DNA of 40,975 nt from Reyranella sp. (GTDB lineage Bacteria; Pseudomonadota; Alphaproteobacteria; Reyranellales; Reyranellaceae). A program made the translations under genes and the position numbers. The stretch covers positions 1 to 40,975 of the forward strand of contig JAQSDW010000102.1 in the NCBI GenBank assembly GCA_029946105.1, written 5' to 3'. The notes below the pieces were generated by a model. The model was given only the letters and a program-made list of their open reading frames with translations. It was not told where the DNA came from and searched no databases. This document shows, one piece after another, positions 17,857-25,341 of this stretch (within the stretch, counting starts at the first letter, position 1; the number at the start of each line of letters is the position of its first letter).

Positions 17857-18558
17857 ATGCAGCCAAATGCCGACAATCTCATCGCCACCCGCTTCGACAC
17901 CGTGATCTACGATCTCGACGGCACCCTGATCGACAGCGCCCGCGACATGTGCGTGGCCGTCAGCCGCGTCCTGGCCGACCACGGCCTGCCGCCCATTACC
18001 GACCAGGACGCCCGGATATTCATGGGCCAGGGCAGCAAAGTGACGGTCGGCAAGGCCTTCGCCAAGAACGGCCGGACGCTGGATGATGCCGCGCTGAGCG
18101 CCGCCACCCGCGAATTCGTGCGCTATTACGAGGCCGACCCGATCAGCAACACCATCGCGTTCGACGGCGTCGCCGACGTGGTCGCCCGGTTCGCGCGGCT
18201 TGGGATGAAACAGGGCGTCTGCACCAACAAGTTCGAGCGGCCGGCACGTATCATCCTGGAGCATCTGAAGCTGATGCCGCCGATCTCAGATGTGGCCGGC
18301 GCCGACACGTTTCCCGTCCGAAAACCCGACCCCAAGCACATCCTGATGCTGATCGAGCGCATGGGCTGCAATCCCGAACGCGCCGTCATGATCGGCGATT
18401 CGATCCATGACGCCGAGGCCGCCCACCGGGCCGGCATTCCAGCGATCCTGGTGAGCTGGGGCTATACCCTGAAGCCCGCCAGCGAGCTCGGCGCCGACGC
18501 CGTGATCGACCGTTTTGACGCCTTGCCGGCCGCCCTGGAACAACTCGCCGCCCGTTGA
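17857..18558 (+). CDS. gph: HAD-family hydrolase, phosphoglycolate phosphatase-like
   Basis: A 233-residue haloacid dehalogenase phosphatase. Motif I is VIYDLDGTLIDS, with the nucleophile and acid/base aspartates, near residue 17. A helical cap domain (about 30-95) follows, then motif II VCTNK, motif III Lys in VRKPDPKHI, and motif IV MIGDSIHDAEAAHRAG. Gph enzymes remove phosphate from 2-phosphoglycolate formed by DNA repair or oxygenase side reactions; an N-acetylmuramate-phosphate or other phosphatase role is possible, and the adjacent glmU is only weak context. I chose ATG 17857 because GGAA lies six bases upstream; ATG 17845 (adding MEHA) is nearly as good. The C-terminal region FDALPAAL is typical of the family. 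Confidence 0.87.
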   Translation: MQPNADNLIATRFDTVIYDLDGTLIDSARDMCVAVSRVLADHGLPPITDQDARIFMGQGSKVTVGKAFAKNGRTLDDAALSAATREFVRYYEADPISNTIAFDGVADVVARFARLGMKQGVCTNKFERPARIILEHLKLMPPISDVAGADTFPVRKPDPKHILMLIERMGCNPERAVMIGDSIHDAEAAHRAGIPAILVSWGYTLKPASELGADAVIDRFDALPAALEQLAAR

Positions 18559-18593
18559 CGATTCGGCCCATTCGCCTTATACGCGCCCCTTCC

Positions 18594-18668
18594 GGGCGCT
18601 TAGCTCAGCGGGAGAGCACACCCTTCACACGGGTGGGGTCGTAGGTTCAATCCCTACAGCGCCCACCA
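18594..18668 (+). tRNA. tRNA-Val (anticodon CAC)
   Basis: A full cloverleaf can be folded by eye. Acceptor GGGCGCT (18594-18600) pairs with AGCGCCC (18658-18664). The D stem is GCTC/GAGC. Anticodon stem CACCC/GGGTG encloses loop TTCACAC, placing CAC at the anticodon with T before it. The variable region is GGGTC. T stem GTAGG/CCTAC encloses TTCAATC. The discriminator A and an encoded CCA end the gene. It reads GTG valine codons, common in this GC-rich genome. It is a single tRNA gene between gph and the oxygenase fusion; I saw no integrase or att repeat nearby. Confidence 0.96.
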
Positions 18669-18708
18669 TTCTTTCCGGACACTGGGGCCACTTCGGAAGC
18701 ATCGGCAG

Positions 18709-19770
18709 ATGACAAACACGCTGTCGCTTCGCCCCGGTGATCGCGTTCCCGACTTCGCGCTGCCCGGCCTCGACGGCAAGCTGCGCAAGTTGATCTGGTC
18801 GTTCAATGGCCCGCCCGTCGCCCTGGTGGCCGTCGACGACCTCGCCAATCTCGACCGCGAACAATTCACGGCACTGACGGAGGCCTGCAAGGCCGCGTCG
18901 ACCACCCTGGTCGTGGTTGCCGGCAATGCCGTGGCCCCCGCGGCGGCCTCGTGGGCGAAACTCGGCGGCAGCGGCGACAGCAGCGAGGGACCGTTGCTGT
19001 TCTGCGATCCCGAGCGGAAGTTCCTCGCAGCCCTCCTGGCCCCGGCCGGCGGCGTCGGCTTCGGGCCGGCCACCGGCTTGCGCATGCGCGTGATCGCCCT
19101 CGACCCCAATCAACGCGTCGCCGCCACCTTCGACACCCGCGCACTGCCCGCCGCGGCCGAAGCGATCGGCGGCATCGCCGACGACGTGCGCGCCAATGGC
19201 GGCGCCGACCTGGTGCTGCGCACCGCCATGGCGCCGGTCCTGGTCCTGCCGCGTGTCTTCGAACCGGATTTCTGCGCCCAGCTGGTCCGCCTGTGGGGCA
19301 AGGGCGACCACCAGGACTCGGGCGTCTCCAGCCGCTACGGCAACGTCAACCTGTCGCACCTGAAGCGGACCGAGGATTATACGATCGTCGAGCCCCTGCT
19401 GCTGAAGGCGGTCTCGGACCGGCTCGCCTACCGCATCGGCCCCGAACTCGCCAAGGTCTTCGCCTACGATCGCGCGTTCTCATTCGATTCGCATGTCGTG
19501 CTGTCCTACAGCGCCGAAGGCAGGCACTTCTTCGGCGCCCATCGCGACAACGGCGCGCCGACCACATCCAACAGGTCCTTCGCGGTCTCGCTCAATCTCA
19601 ACGACGATTTTGAGGGTGGCGAGCTTGCCTTTCCGGAATATGCCGGCGTCCGGGTTTGCCCGCCGCTCGGTGCGGCTGCCGTTTTTTCCTGCTCGCTCCT
19701 GCATGTGGCCCTGCCCGTGACGCGCGGCCGGCGCTTCGTGCTGACGACGTTCTTCCGCCACAAGCAGTGA
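18709..19770 (+). CDS. Thioredoxin-fold (peroxiredoxin-like) / 2OG-Fe(II) oxygenase fusion protein
   Basis: A 353-residue two-domain protein. Residues 1-160 resemble an AhpC/TSA peroxiredoxin (LRPGDRVPDFALPGLDGKLRKL; later LFCDPERKFLAALLAP), but the segment where the peroxidatic Cys should follow Pro-x-x-x-Thr reads VALVAVDDLANLD with no Cys. The only cysteines in this half are C60 and C99, out of place. Residues 175-353 are a prolyl-4-hydroxylase-type double-stranded beta-helix: H278-x-D280 and H332 bind iron, and an Arg at 341/342 would hold 2-oxoglutarate. Such enzymes hydroxylate proteins or small molecules in the cytoplasm; the substrate is unknown. The thioredoxin fold probably serves for binding rather than peroxide reduction (inference). 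No signal peptide. It is the first protein gene after tRNA-Val and on the same strand as the envelope cassette that follows 80 bases later. Confidence 0.82.
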   Translation: MTNTLSLRPGDRVPDFALPGLDGKLRKLIWSFNGPPVALVAVDDLANLDREQFTALTEACKAASTTLVVVAGNAVAPAAASWAKLGGSGDSSEGPLLFCDPERKFLAALLAPAGGVGFGPATGLRMRVIALDPNQRVAATFDTRALPAAAEAIGGIADDVRANGGADLVLRTAMAPVLVLPRVFEPDFCAQLVRLWGKGDHQDSGVSSRYGNVNLSHLKRTEDYTIVEPLLLKAVSDRLAYRIGPELAKVFAYDRAFSFDSHVVLSYSAEGRHFFGAHRDNGAPTTSNRSFAVSLNLNDDFEGGELAFPEYAGVRVCPPLGAAAVFSCSLLHVALPVTRGRRFVLTTFFRHKQ

Positions 19771-19809
19771 TCGGCGCGGCGTCGAGCCCGCGAATTGCCA
19801 CTTTCTCAT

Positions 19810-19815
19810 TATAAT
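19810..19815 (+). promoter_or_regulatory. Candidate -10 box before the envelope cassette
   Basis: A perfect TATAAT stands in an AT-rich patch of the 80-base gap before the deacetylase gene, 35 bases ahead of its ATG. No good -35 is found at 16-18 bases; the nearest partial match (TCGAGC, 19782-19787) is too far. It is notable because such AT-rich sequence is rare in this window. Confidence 0.4.
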
Positions 19816-19850
19816 CAAGGCAATCGGTTCATTTGTTGGTACGATGAATA

Positions 19851-20708
19851 ATGTTCAGTCTCGCCGACGCTTGGTTGGCTGCTGTCGACACCTGTCGGTT
19901 GCTGGGGAGACTGTTGCCGGTGGCGGTCCCTGCCGCAGTGTTGCTTGCCGGCGTGCCGGCCAGAGCCGCTGATCCAGCGCTGCACGTTCCGATTCTCCTC
20001 TATCACCGCTTCGGCCCCACGGTCACCGATGAGATGACGGTGACGACGAGAGTCGTCGAAGGCCAGCTCCAGACGCTGCAGGCGCGCGGCCATCAAGTCG
20101 TCCGTCTTCAAGACCTGGTCGCGTCGCTGCAGAATGCCCAGGCCATGCTCCCGGATCGTGCCGTGGTTCTGACAGTCGACGACGGTCATCGGAGCGTCTA
20201 TACGGACTTGTTTCCGCTGATCACGCGGCTGCGCGTGCCGGTCACGCTCTTCATCTATCCCTCGGCCATCTCGAACGCGAGCTACGCCCTCACCTGGGAG
20301 CAACTCGCCGAGATGAAAGCCTCGGGCCTGGTCGATATCCAATCGCACACTTTCTGGCATCCCAATTTCAACGTCGAACGACGACGCCTGGCGCCGGAGG
20401 CCTATCAGCGCTTCGTGCAGGATCAGCTGACGCGTCCCAAGGCGATCCTCGAGCAACGCATGGGCGGCAAGGTCGATCTGCTCGCCTGGCCCTTCGGCAT
20501 CTACGACGCCGACCTGATGCGCTGGGCCAGCGCCGCGGGCTACGTCGCCGCCTTCTCCATCGAACGCCGCGCCGTCACCCGCGCCGAGAATCCGATGGCA
20601 CTGCCCCGCTACATCGTCACCGACGCCGATCGCGGTGTGCGTTTCGAGACGCTGTTGTCGGGCCCCAACCAACAGCCCGCGACCAACACCAAGGCAGTGC
20701 AGAAATGA
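19851..20708 (+). CDS. Polysaccharide deacetylase (NodB domain), exported
   Basis: A 285-residue protein with an N-terminal hydrophobic signal or anchor (about 18-40, ending PARAA). A carbohydrate esterase 4 (NodB) domain follows. Motif 1 is LTVDDGH, with the Asp pair at 110-111 (catalytic base and metal ligand). Motif 2 is H166-TFW-H170, the two metal histidines. Motif 3 resembles LLAWPFGIYDADL. The family removes acetyl groups from N-acetylated sugars in peptidoglycan, chitin-like or PNAG polymers, in the periplasm here. The stop overlaps the next gene's upstream region, and that neighbour is a DUF4015 putative glycosidase. Together the two resemble the deacetylase and glycosidase halves of PgaB, split into separate genes (inference). 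The ribosome site is poor, and the start could lie elsewhere by a few codons. Confidence 0.88.
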   Translation: MFSLADAWLAAVDTCRLLGRLLPVAVPAAVLLAGVPARAADPALHVPILLYHRFGPTVTDEMTVTTRVVEGQLQTLQARGHQVVRLQDLVASLQNAQAMLPDRAVVLTVDDGHRSVYTDLFPLITRLRVPVTLFIYPSAISNASYALTWEQLAEMKASGLVDIQSHTFWHPNFNVERRRLAPEAYQRFVQDQLTRPKAILEQRMGGKVDLLAWPFGIYDADLMRWASAAGYVAAFSIERRAVTRAENPMALPRYIVTDADRGVRFETLLSGPNQQPATNTKAVQK

Positions 20709-20716
20709 GGGCCATC

Positions 20717-22030
20717 ATGAACTCCGAGCGGACCCGGCCCACGGGCCGGAGGTTGCATGCCCTAGTCGCGGCCTGCCTCGCCGTCATGCCGCTGTTGCTG
20801 CCTCTCGTGGCCCGGGCCGAGACGCGGGACGGCACCGTTGTCGACGGCACGACGGGTGCACCGATCGCCAATGCGATCGTCACCTTGGGCAGCGATGCGG
20901 TCGTCAGCGACGTACAGGGCAAGTACTCGGTCGCCATCGGAACCGTGCCGCTGCAGGTCCGTGCTGCCGGCTATCGTCGCGAAACGATTCCGACCGGCGA
21001 TGATTCTTTCCGCATGATCCGGCTGACACCCCTGGCGCCCAAGGCGCTCTACCTCACCGTCTACGGCATCGGCGCCCCGTTCCTGCTCGACCCCGCGCTG
21101 GAGGTGATCCAGAAAAGCGGACTCAACGCCCTTGTCATCGACATCAAGGGCGATCGCGGCCTCATTCCCTATCCCAGCGCGCTGCCACTCGCCGCCAAGG
21201 CCGGTGCGCTCAAGGTGCGCACCATCCCCGATCTCAAGGCGCTCACGACCTCGCTCAAGGCCAAGGGAATCTATCTGATCGCGCGCATCGTGGTGTTCAA
21301 AGACGACCTGCTGGTCAATGCCCGGCCCGACTGGGCCGTTCGCGCCCCGGGCGGCGCCGTCTGGAAGGACCGCGAAGGGCTGGGCTGGATCGACCCCTTC
21401 CGCAAGGAGGCCTGGGACTACACGCTGGGCGTGGCCGAAGAGGCTGCGGCCGCCGGTTTCGATGAGATCCAGTTCGACTACGTGCGCTTCCCGGACGCAG
21501 CGGGGCCGGCCTACTCACAGACCTCGACCGAAACCTCGCGCGTGGAAGCCATCACCGGGTTCCTGCGCGAAGCGAAAAGGCGCCTCGTGCCCTATAATGT
21601 GTTCCTTGCCATGGATTCGTTTGGCTACGTCTGCTGGAACCGCAACGATACGGGGATCGGGCAGCGCCTCGAAGATCTCGCGACCGCCGTGGATTACATC
21701 TCGCCCATGCTCTATCCGTCCGGCTTCCAGTTCGGCATTCCGGGCTATACCAACCCCATCGTCCATACGTACGAAATCGTCCATCGCTCGCTCGAAGAGT
21801 GCAACAGCAGGACGGCCGCAACGGCGGTACGATATCGTCCTTGGCTGCAGGCCTTCCCGGACTATGCTTTCGGCGGCCAGAAGTTCGGCGCCGTCGAGAT
21901 CGCCAAGCAGGTCAAGGCGTCCAACGATGCCGGCACGGTCGGCTGGATGCTGTGGAACCCGCGCAATGTCTATTCGACCGATGACATCAAGCCCGAGGTG
22001 GCCAGTGACAAGACGCCGGCCAAGCGCTAA
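20717..22030 (+). CDS. Putative glycoside hydrolase (DUF4015) with carboxypeptidase-regulatory-like N-domain, exported
   Basis: A 437-residue protein with a signal peptide (Arg-rich start, hydrophobic LHALVAACLAVMPLLLPLVARAE). A small beta-sandwich of the carboxypeptidase-D regulatory type (VDGTTGAPIANAIVTLGSDAVVSD...GKYSV) spans about 40-95. The rest is a TIM-barrel of the DUF4015 family: LNALVIDIKGDRGLIPYPS, IYLIARIVVFKD, WIDPFRKEAWDY, FDEIQFDYVRFPD (likely acidic catalytic region), YNVFLAMDSFGYVCWN and TVGWMLWNPRNVYS. DUF4015 proteins are predicted glycosidases with no settled substrate that I know of. I start at ATG 20717, where GAGGG is five bases upstream; ATG 20705 overlaps the deacetylase stop (ATGA) and lacks a good site. 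Tight linkage to the deacetylase and the NamZ fusion implies joint processing of an envelope glycan. Confidence 0.82.
   Translation: MNSERTRPTGRRLHALVAACLAVMPLLLPLVARAETRDGTVVDGTTGAPIANAIVTLGSDAVVSDVQGKYSVAIGTVPLQVRAAGYRRETIPTGDDSFRMIRLTPLAPKALYLTVYGIGAPFLLDPALEVIQKSGLNALVIDIKGDRGLIPYPSALPLAAKAGALKVRTIPDLKALTTSLKAKGIYLIARIVVFKDDLLVNARPDWAVRAPGGAVWKDREGLGWIDPFRKEAWDYTLGVAEEAAAAGFDEIQFDYVRFPDAAGPAYSQTSTETSRVEAITGFLREAKRRLVPYNVFLAMDSFGYVCWNRNDTGIGQRLEDLATAVDYISPMLYPSGFQFGIPGYTNPIVHTYEIVHRSLEECNSRTAATAVRYRPWLQAFPDYAFGGQKFGAVEIAKQVKASNDAGTVGWMLWNPRNVYSTDDIKPEVASDKTPAKR
21995..22007 (+). promoter_or_regulatory. Ribosome site and GTG start of the beta-lactamase/NamZ gene
   Basis: GAGG (21995-21998) lies six bases before GTG 22005, inside the end of the DUF4015 gene. 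It decides the start: the frame is open for hundreds of codons further upstream only as a shadow of DUF4015, and this GTG yields a proper lipoprotein signal peptide. The 26-base overlap points to translational coupling. Confidence 0.7.
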
Positions 22031-24335
22031 CGCGCTGCGTTTGATCCTCGTCGGACTGGTGTGTCAGGCCGTTGTCTCGTGTGCGGCCACGGTAACGCCG
22101 GCCGCGGCCGCTCCGCCAGCCGCGGTGACGTCGTCACGGATGACGCCGGCCGAGGGCAAGGCCGCGATCGGCGCCATCATGCGCGAGGAGATCGCGGCCG
22201 GTAACCTGCCTGGCGGCGTGATCGTCGTCGGCGTCGGCGACAAGGTCGCATTGCGTGAGGCCTACGGCGAACAGGCAGTCATGCCCAACCGCAGCCCGGC
22301 CACCGTCGACACGATCTACGATGCCGCCTCACTCACCAAGGTGATGGTCACGGCGGTGGCGATCCAGCAACTTGTCGAACGCGGGCTGATCGATCTCGAC
22401 AAGCCGGCCGCCGTCTACTGGCCGGCCTTCGCGGCCAACGGCAAGGCCGACATCACCGTTCGCCAGCTTCTCACCCACTACGCTGCCCTGCCGGCCGGCA
22501 TTCCGACACGATCGTGGTCCGGTACCGAAGGGGCCCTCGATGCCATAATTGCCCTGAAGCCCCTGGCCCCAGCCGGATCGCGGTTCATCTACAGCGACGT
22601 CGATTTCATCGTGCTGGGCGAATTGGTGCGGCGCGTATCCGGCCAGCCGCTGGAAACCTACGCTGTCGCCAACATCTTCAGGCCTCTCGGCATGCGCGAC
22701 ACCAGCTTCCGCCCGTCGGCCGGGCTCAAGAGCCGCATCGCGCCGGCCGACGTCGAAGGCGGAGAACTGCGCTGGGGCGAGGTCCAGGACCCGATTGCCT
22801 ACCGTATGGGCGGCGTCGCGGGACATGCCGGCGTTTTCACCACGGCCGACGATCTCACCGTGCTTGCCCGCATGATGGCGTCGGGCGGGGCGAAGGGTGG
22901 TCCAAGCGTGCTGCGCCCGCAATCGGTCGCGACGATGACCCGGCCCCAAAGCCCGCCGGGCGGGCCCGCCCTGCGCGGGCTCGGCTGGGACATCGATTCA
23001 CCCTACTCGGTCTTTCTCGCACCATCTTTCTCGCCGCGCTCGTTCGGCCATACCGGCTACACCGGCACGGCCCTCTGGATCGACCCCGACACGCAGAGCT
23101 TCCTGATCGTGCTCACCAACCGGCTGCATCCCAACGGCAAGGGCAACATCCTGCCGATGCTGAGACGGATCGCCGCCGTGGCGGGCGCCATGGCGGGCGG
23201 CATGCGGCAACAGGTGCTGTCGGGAATCGACGTGCTCGAAGGCGAAGGCTTCCGCCAGTTGGAAGGGCGCCGGATCGGCCTCATCACCAATCGCTCGGCC
23301 CGCGATGGCAAGGGCCGGCGCACCGCCGACGTCCTACATGCGGCAGCCGGGCCGAAGCTGGTGGCGCTGTTCAGCCCCGAGCACGGCCTCGACGCCGGGC
23401 GCGAAGGCAAGATCGCCTCCGGCCGCGACGAGGCGACCGGGCTGCCGATCCACAGTCTCTATGGCGAAACGCGGCGGCCGACGGCCGCCATGCTGGCGGG
23501 TCTCGACGGGCTGGTGTTCGACATGCAGGACGTCGGCACGCGCTATTACACCTATGCCACGACCATGGCCTACGCCATGGAAGCCGCGGCCCAGTACAAG
23601 CTCGATTTCTTCGTGCTCGACAGGCCCAACCCGATCACCGCCAGCACGGTGCAAGGGCCGGTCCTCGATGCCGACCTCGTGTCGTTCATCACCTACCTGC
23701 CCCTGCCGGTGCGCCACGGCATGACCATTGGCGAGCTCGCGCGCCTGTTCAACGAGGAGAAGAAGCTCGGCACCCGATTGCACGTCGTGAAGATGCGCCA
23801 CTACGATCGCGCGTCGTGGTTCGATCAGACCGGCTTCGCCTGGGTGCCGCCGTCCCCCAACCTGCGACGGCTCGAGCAGGTGGTGCTCTACCCCGGAGTC
23901 GGCATGGTCGAAGCGGCGAACGTCAGTGTCGGCCGCGGCACGGATACTCCTTTCGAATTGATGGGCGCGCCCTGGATCGACGGCAAGGCGCTCGCCCAGT
24001 ATCTTGGCGGACGGGCCATTGCCGGCGTCCGGTTCGAGGCCACGACCTTCACGCCGCGCGAGTGGGTATACGCAGGCCAGCCCTGTCAGGGCATCCGCAT
24101 CCTTCTTACCGACCGCAACCGGCTGGACAGTTCCCTGCTCGGAACCGAGCTGCTGGCGGCCCTTCAGCGGCTCCATGGCGATCGTTTCACGATCGACAAG
24201 ACGCTGGGCATGATCGGCTCCCGGGAGTCTCTCGCAGCGATCAAGGCTCAAACCGACCCGCGCGAGATCGCACGCTCCTGGTCGCCGGCGCTCGAGGGCT
24301 TCCGCGCGCGCCGCGAAGCCAGCCTGCTCTATTGA
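22005..24335 (+). CDS. Lipoprotein fusing a serine beta-lactamase-fold domain to a NamZ-type exo-beta-N-acetylmuramidase (DUF1343)
   Basis: 776 residues in two enzymatic halves. Residues 1-26 are a lipoprotein signal (VTRRRPSANALRL... ending VVS-C26). Residues 45-395 are a class C beta-lactamase/DD-peptidase fold: S109-LT-K112 (nucleophile and base), Y196-SD198 in place of YxN, and H349-TG351 in place of KTG. Residues 405-776 are DUF1343/NamZ (GH171): RRIGLITNRS, LFSPEHGLDAG, VFDMQDVGTRYYTY, DRPNPI, VPPSPNL and YPGVGMVEAANVSVGRGTDTPFE. NamZ removes N-acetylmuramic acid from the non-reducing ends of peptidoglycan chains. In Bacillus subtilis namZ (ybbC) is adjacent to ybbE, a beta-lactamase-family gene; here the two are one protein. 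Probable role: cell-wall turnover at the periplasmic face. No frameshift. It ends four bases from the convergent dioxygenase gene. Confidence 0.9.
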   Translation: MTRRRPSANALRLILVGLVCQAVVSCAATVTPAAAAPPAAVTSSRMTPAEGKAAIGAIMREEIAAGNLPGGVIVVGVGDKVALREAYGEQAVMPNRSPATVDTIYDAASLTKVMVTAVAIQQLVERGLIDLDKPAAVYWPAFAANGKADITVRQLLTHYAALPAGIPTRSWSGTEGALDAIIALKPLAPAGSRFIYSDVDFIVLGELVRRVSGQPLETYAVANIFRPLGMRDTSFRPSAGLKSRIAPADVEGGELRWGEVQDPIAYRMGGVAGHAGVFTTADDLTVLARMMASGGAKGGPSVLRPQSVATMTRPQSPPGGPALRGLGWDIDSPYSVFLAPSFSPRSFGHTGYTGTALWIDPDTQSFLIVLTNRLHPNGKGNILPMLRRIAAVAGAMAGGMRQQVLSGIDVLEGEGFRQLEGRRIGLITNRSARDGKGRRTADVLHAAAGPKLVALFSPEHGLDAGREGKIASGRDEATGLPIHSLYGETRRPTAAMLAGLDGLVFDMQDVGTRYYTYATTMAYAMEAAAQYKLDFFVLDRPNPITASTVQGPVLDADLVSFITYLPLPVRHGMTIGELARLFNEEKKLGTRLHVVKMRHYDRASWFDQTGFAWVPPSPNLRRLEQVVLYPGVGMVEAANVSVGRGTDTPFELMGAPWIDGKALAQYLGGRAIAGVRFEATTFTPREWVYAGQPCQGIRILLTDRNRLDSSLLGTELLAALQRLHGDRFTIDKTLGMIGSRESLAAIKAQTDPREIARSWSPALEGFRARREASLLY

Positions 24336-24339
24336 TCAG

Positions 24340-25341
24340 TCAGGCGGCCGGGATCCAGCTCTTCTTCTCGCCGGCATAGTAAGCACCGGGATTGCCATGA
24401 ACGGTCGTGCGCCACATCAGGCGCCCTTCCCTGTCGCCGTCGAACCATGTCGCGGCGTGGACGAGACAGCGATTGTCCCAGATCAGCAGGTCGCCCTGCG
24501 TCCATTCATGGGCGTAACAGAAGCGCCGCTCTGTCAGATGCGCCATGATCTCGTCGAGCAGTGCCGCCCCCGCGCCGTGCGGACCGGGTTCCATGCCGAC
24601 GAACGGTCCTTCGAACCAGTCCATCTGGCCCCATTCACAAAGATACAGCGAGCGTTCGCCCGTAACAGGATGCGTCCGCACGACCGGCTGGCGCTGCGAG
24701 CGCTCGTGGGCGGCGAAGGCGCGCGGCATGCGGCCGGCGAGGGCCGCCTCGCGCGACCGGCCGGACCCCGGTTGGGCATGCAACCCGTCGAGCTTGTCGA
24801 CCTTGGCCTTCAGCGCTGCCGGAAGCGCCTCGTAGGCCAGGATGCCGTTGGCGAACAGTGTCTGGCCGGTGTCCTTCTCTGACGGCGTCACAGCATAGAA
24901 CAGCGAAATATCGGGCGGCGGCCGGCGATAGCTCTGGTCGGTGTGCCAGCCCTTGCGATGGGGATACTGCACCGGGATCAGCCCATCTGCCGCGAACGGC
25001 GGCTCGGGGCGCCTGGGTGGTGCCTTGCTGACCGGTGCCATGTTGGACACCAGCAGGATCTCCGGCACCGACACATGCACCGATTTCAGGTCGGTGAGCG
25101 TGTGGCGATAATCCTCGACCTCCGGCCCGAAAACGCGGCTGAGGCGAATGAGCAGGTCCGGACCGTCGGCGATCCCGTTCATGCCCTGGATCAGCAGCAG
25201 CCCCTTGGCTTCGGCCAGTGCGGCCACCAACGCCTTGGGCTCGCGTTCGGCCGCGGCAACGGTCTCGCCTGCGTCGTTGCCGAGACGCACGGTGGAGCCG
25301 AAGGATGCGCCGGGCAGCGGCGCGGCGCGCGTGAAACTCAC
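24340..25341 (-). CDS. TauD/TfdA-family Fe(II)/2-oxoglutarate dioxygenase
   Basis: A 333-residue cytoplasmic non-haem iron oxygenase. The iron facial triad is visible as H-x-D in GWHTDQSYRRPPP (near residue 140) and the distal His in DNRCLVHAATWFDGDREGRLMWRTTVHG, where the following Arg residues would bind 2-oxoglutarate. The ALVAALAEAKGLLLIQGM segment near residue 50 is the family's N-terminal strand region. Members attack taurine, aryloxyacids, carnitine precursors and other small substrates; the substrate here is unknown. Its start overlaps the end of the M81 peptidase gene by four bases (ATGA), so the two are translationally coupled and may act in one pathway. Confidence 0.9.
   Translation of the reverse strand: MSFTRAAPLPGASFGSTVRLGNDAGETVAAAEREPKALVAALAEAKGLLLIQGMNGIADGPDLLIRLSRVFGPEVEDYRHTLTDLKSVHVSVPEILLVSNMAPVSKAPPRRPEPPFAADGLIPVQYPHRKGWHTDQSYRRPPPDISLFYAVTPSEKDTGQTLFANGILAYEALPAALKAKVDKLDGLHAQPGSGRSREAALAGRMPRAFAAHERSQRQPVVRTHPVTGERSLYLCEWGQMDWFEGPFVGMEPGPHGAGAALLDEIMAHLTERRFCYAHEWTQGDLLIWDNRCLVHAATWFDGDREGRLMWRTTVHGNPGAYYAGEKKSWIPAA

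Noticed and set aside
18594-18770. tRNA-Val as an integration site for a mobile element.
   Set aside because: No integrase, no repeated tRNA 3' end within the window, and the genes on both sides are ordinary housekeeping or chromosomal genes.
21318-22004. An open frame running upstream of the NamZ fusion through the whole end of the DUF4015 gene, which would give a 1005-residue protein.
   Set aside because: Those codons read as Arg/Pro/Ser-rich nonsense in the frame of a recognised glycosidase gene. The GTG at 22005 has a ribosome site and gives a lipoprotein signal.
19851-22030. The deacetylase and DUF4015 genes as a biofilm PNAG (pgaABCD/icaADBC) operon.
   Set aside because: No glycosyltransferase (PgaC/IcaA), outer-membrane porin or PgaD-like gene is present; only the domain logic resembles PgaB.
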